Positions 45,623 through 45,803 of a DNA stretch of 45,803 nt are shown one piece after another; the first letter of the stretch is position 1, and the number at the start of each line of letters is the position of its first letter. Under the pieces are notes generated by a model. It did not search any database and was not told the origin of the DNA. It saw nothing but the letters and a program-made list of their open reading frames with translations. The translations under genes and the position numbers were made by a program. The DNA lies in NCBI RefSeq assembly GCF_000982955.1, contig NZ_KQ058674.1:1-45803 (forward strand). The letters are read 5' to 3'. The DNA comes from Micromonospora sp. HK10 (GTDB lineage Bacteria > Actinomycetota > Actinomycetes > Mycobacteriales > Micromonosporaceae).

Positions 45623-45803
45623 ATGAACTACGGCGATCCCAGTTCTTCGCGTGGGCGGGCCCAGATCCCGGGCCCGGGCGGCGACCCCGGCTCCGGCGGG
45701 GGCGCACGCGGGAACGGCTGGCCATCCGGATCGGGGGACGGCGCCTCGGCCCGCGCCTCCGTACCGCCGCGGGGCGGCTCCGGCGGGCGCGCCCCGGTCG
45801 GCG
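45623..45803 (+). CDS. ponA: Probable penicillin-binding protein (PBP1A type), N-terminal fragment
   Basis: The gene starts at ATG 45623, after GTGTGAGGA, and runs off the window end with no stop. The visible 60 residues, MNYGDPSSSRGRAQIPGPGG and on, are a Gly/Pro/Ser-rich tail like the cytoplasmic N-terminus of actinobacterial bifunctional PBPs. No catalytic domain is within the window. The assignment rests on position: in mycobacteria Rv0049 (DUF5318) is followed by ponA1 (Rv0050). Confidence 0.6.
   Translation, partial: MNYGDPSSSRGRAQIPGPGGDPGSGGGARGNGWPSGSGDGASARASVPPRGGSGGRAPVG

Overview
The window is the chromosomal replication-origin region of a high-GC actinobacterium. The gene order dnaA–oriC–dnaN–gnd–recF–DUF721–gyrB–gyrA–DUF3566 on one side and rpmH–rnpA–yidD–yidC–jag–rsmG–parA–parB on the other, the very high GC content, frequent GTG starts and protein sequence character point to the family Micromonosporaceae (Micromonospora or a close relative). 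The genus is an inference; there is no rRNA in the window to confirm it. No tRNA, rRNA, CRISPR array, transposase or prophage gene was seen.

Layout. 1-15 kb: minus-strand replication operon (DUF3566 membrane protein, gyrA carrying a 420-residue intein with an apparently intact LAGLIDADG endonuclease, gyrB, DUF721/DciA-like protein, recF, gnd, dnaN), then a 1-kb oriC with about 15 DnaA boxes and an AT-rich segment, then dnaA. A single plus-strand conserved hypothetical gene (7442) lies between gyrB and DUF721. 15.3-22.4 kb: plus-strand rpmH operon ending in the chromosome-partition genes parA and parB. Six parS sites (GTTTCACGTGAAAC) occur between 20.0 and 24.5 kb, two of them inside parA. 22.4-24.65 kb: a 2.2-kb stretch with no convincing gene that carries four parS sites, a long hairpin, an inverted second copy of a roughly 85-bp repeat also found inside parA, and a second cluster of DnaA boxes 12 kb from oriC. 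24.65-29.5 kb: a HIT-like protein with a repetitive tail, a 55-bp minisatellite, a D-Ala-D-Ala ligase, a PLP aminotransferase and a GNAT acetyltransferase. 29.5-38 kb: a minus-strand cell-envelope and redox block syntenic with the mycobacterial Rv3910-Rv3915 region (cwlM-like amidase, trxA, trxB, anti-sigma factor, ECF sigma factor, pseudokinase, murJ). 38-45.8 kb: pcnA, flotillin plus NfeD, ogt, a small ribbon-helix-helix/Fic-fold toxin-antitoxin-like pair, ino1 with a PadR regulator, a DUF5318 protein, and the start of a probable penicillin-binding protein gene (a match to the mycobacterial Rv0046c-Rv0050 order).

How it fits together. DnaA, DnaN, RecF, gyrase and the DUF721 protein start and sustain replication at oriC. 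ParA and ParB segregate the new origins from the parS cluster. YidC, YidD, RnpA, L34 and RsmG support translation and membrane insertion, and the murJ/pseudokinase/cwlM/ddl/PBP genes serve peptidoglycan synthesis. DnaA boxes are not limited to oriC: they also lie in the dnaA promoter, between gyrB and gyrA, beside the last parS site and upstream of the pseudokinase. This suggests that DnaA is titrated or acts as a regulator across the region.

The most unusual items are the toxin-like protein whose Fic motif has lost its catalytic histidine, the DnaA-box cluster next to parS, parS sites embedded in parA codons, the shared inverted repeat, and a concentration of minisatellites in the disordered parts of origin-linked proteins.
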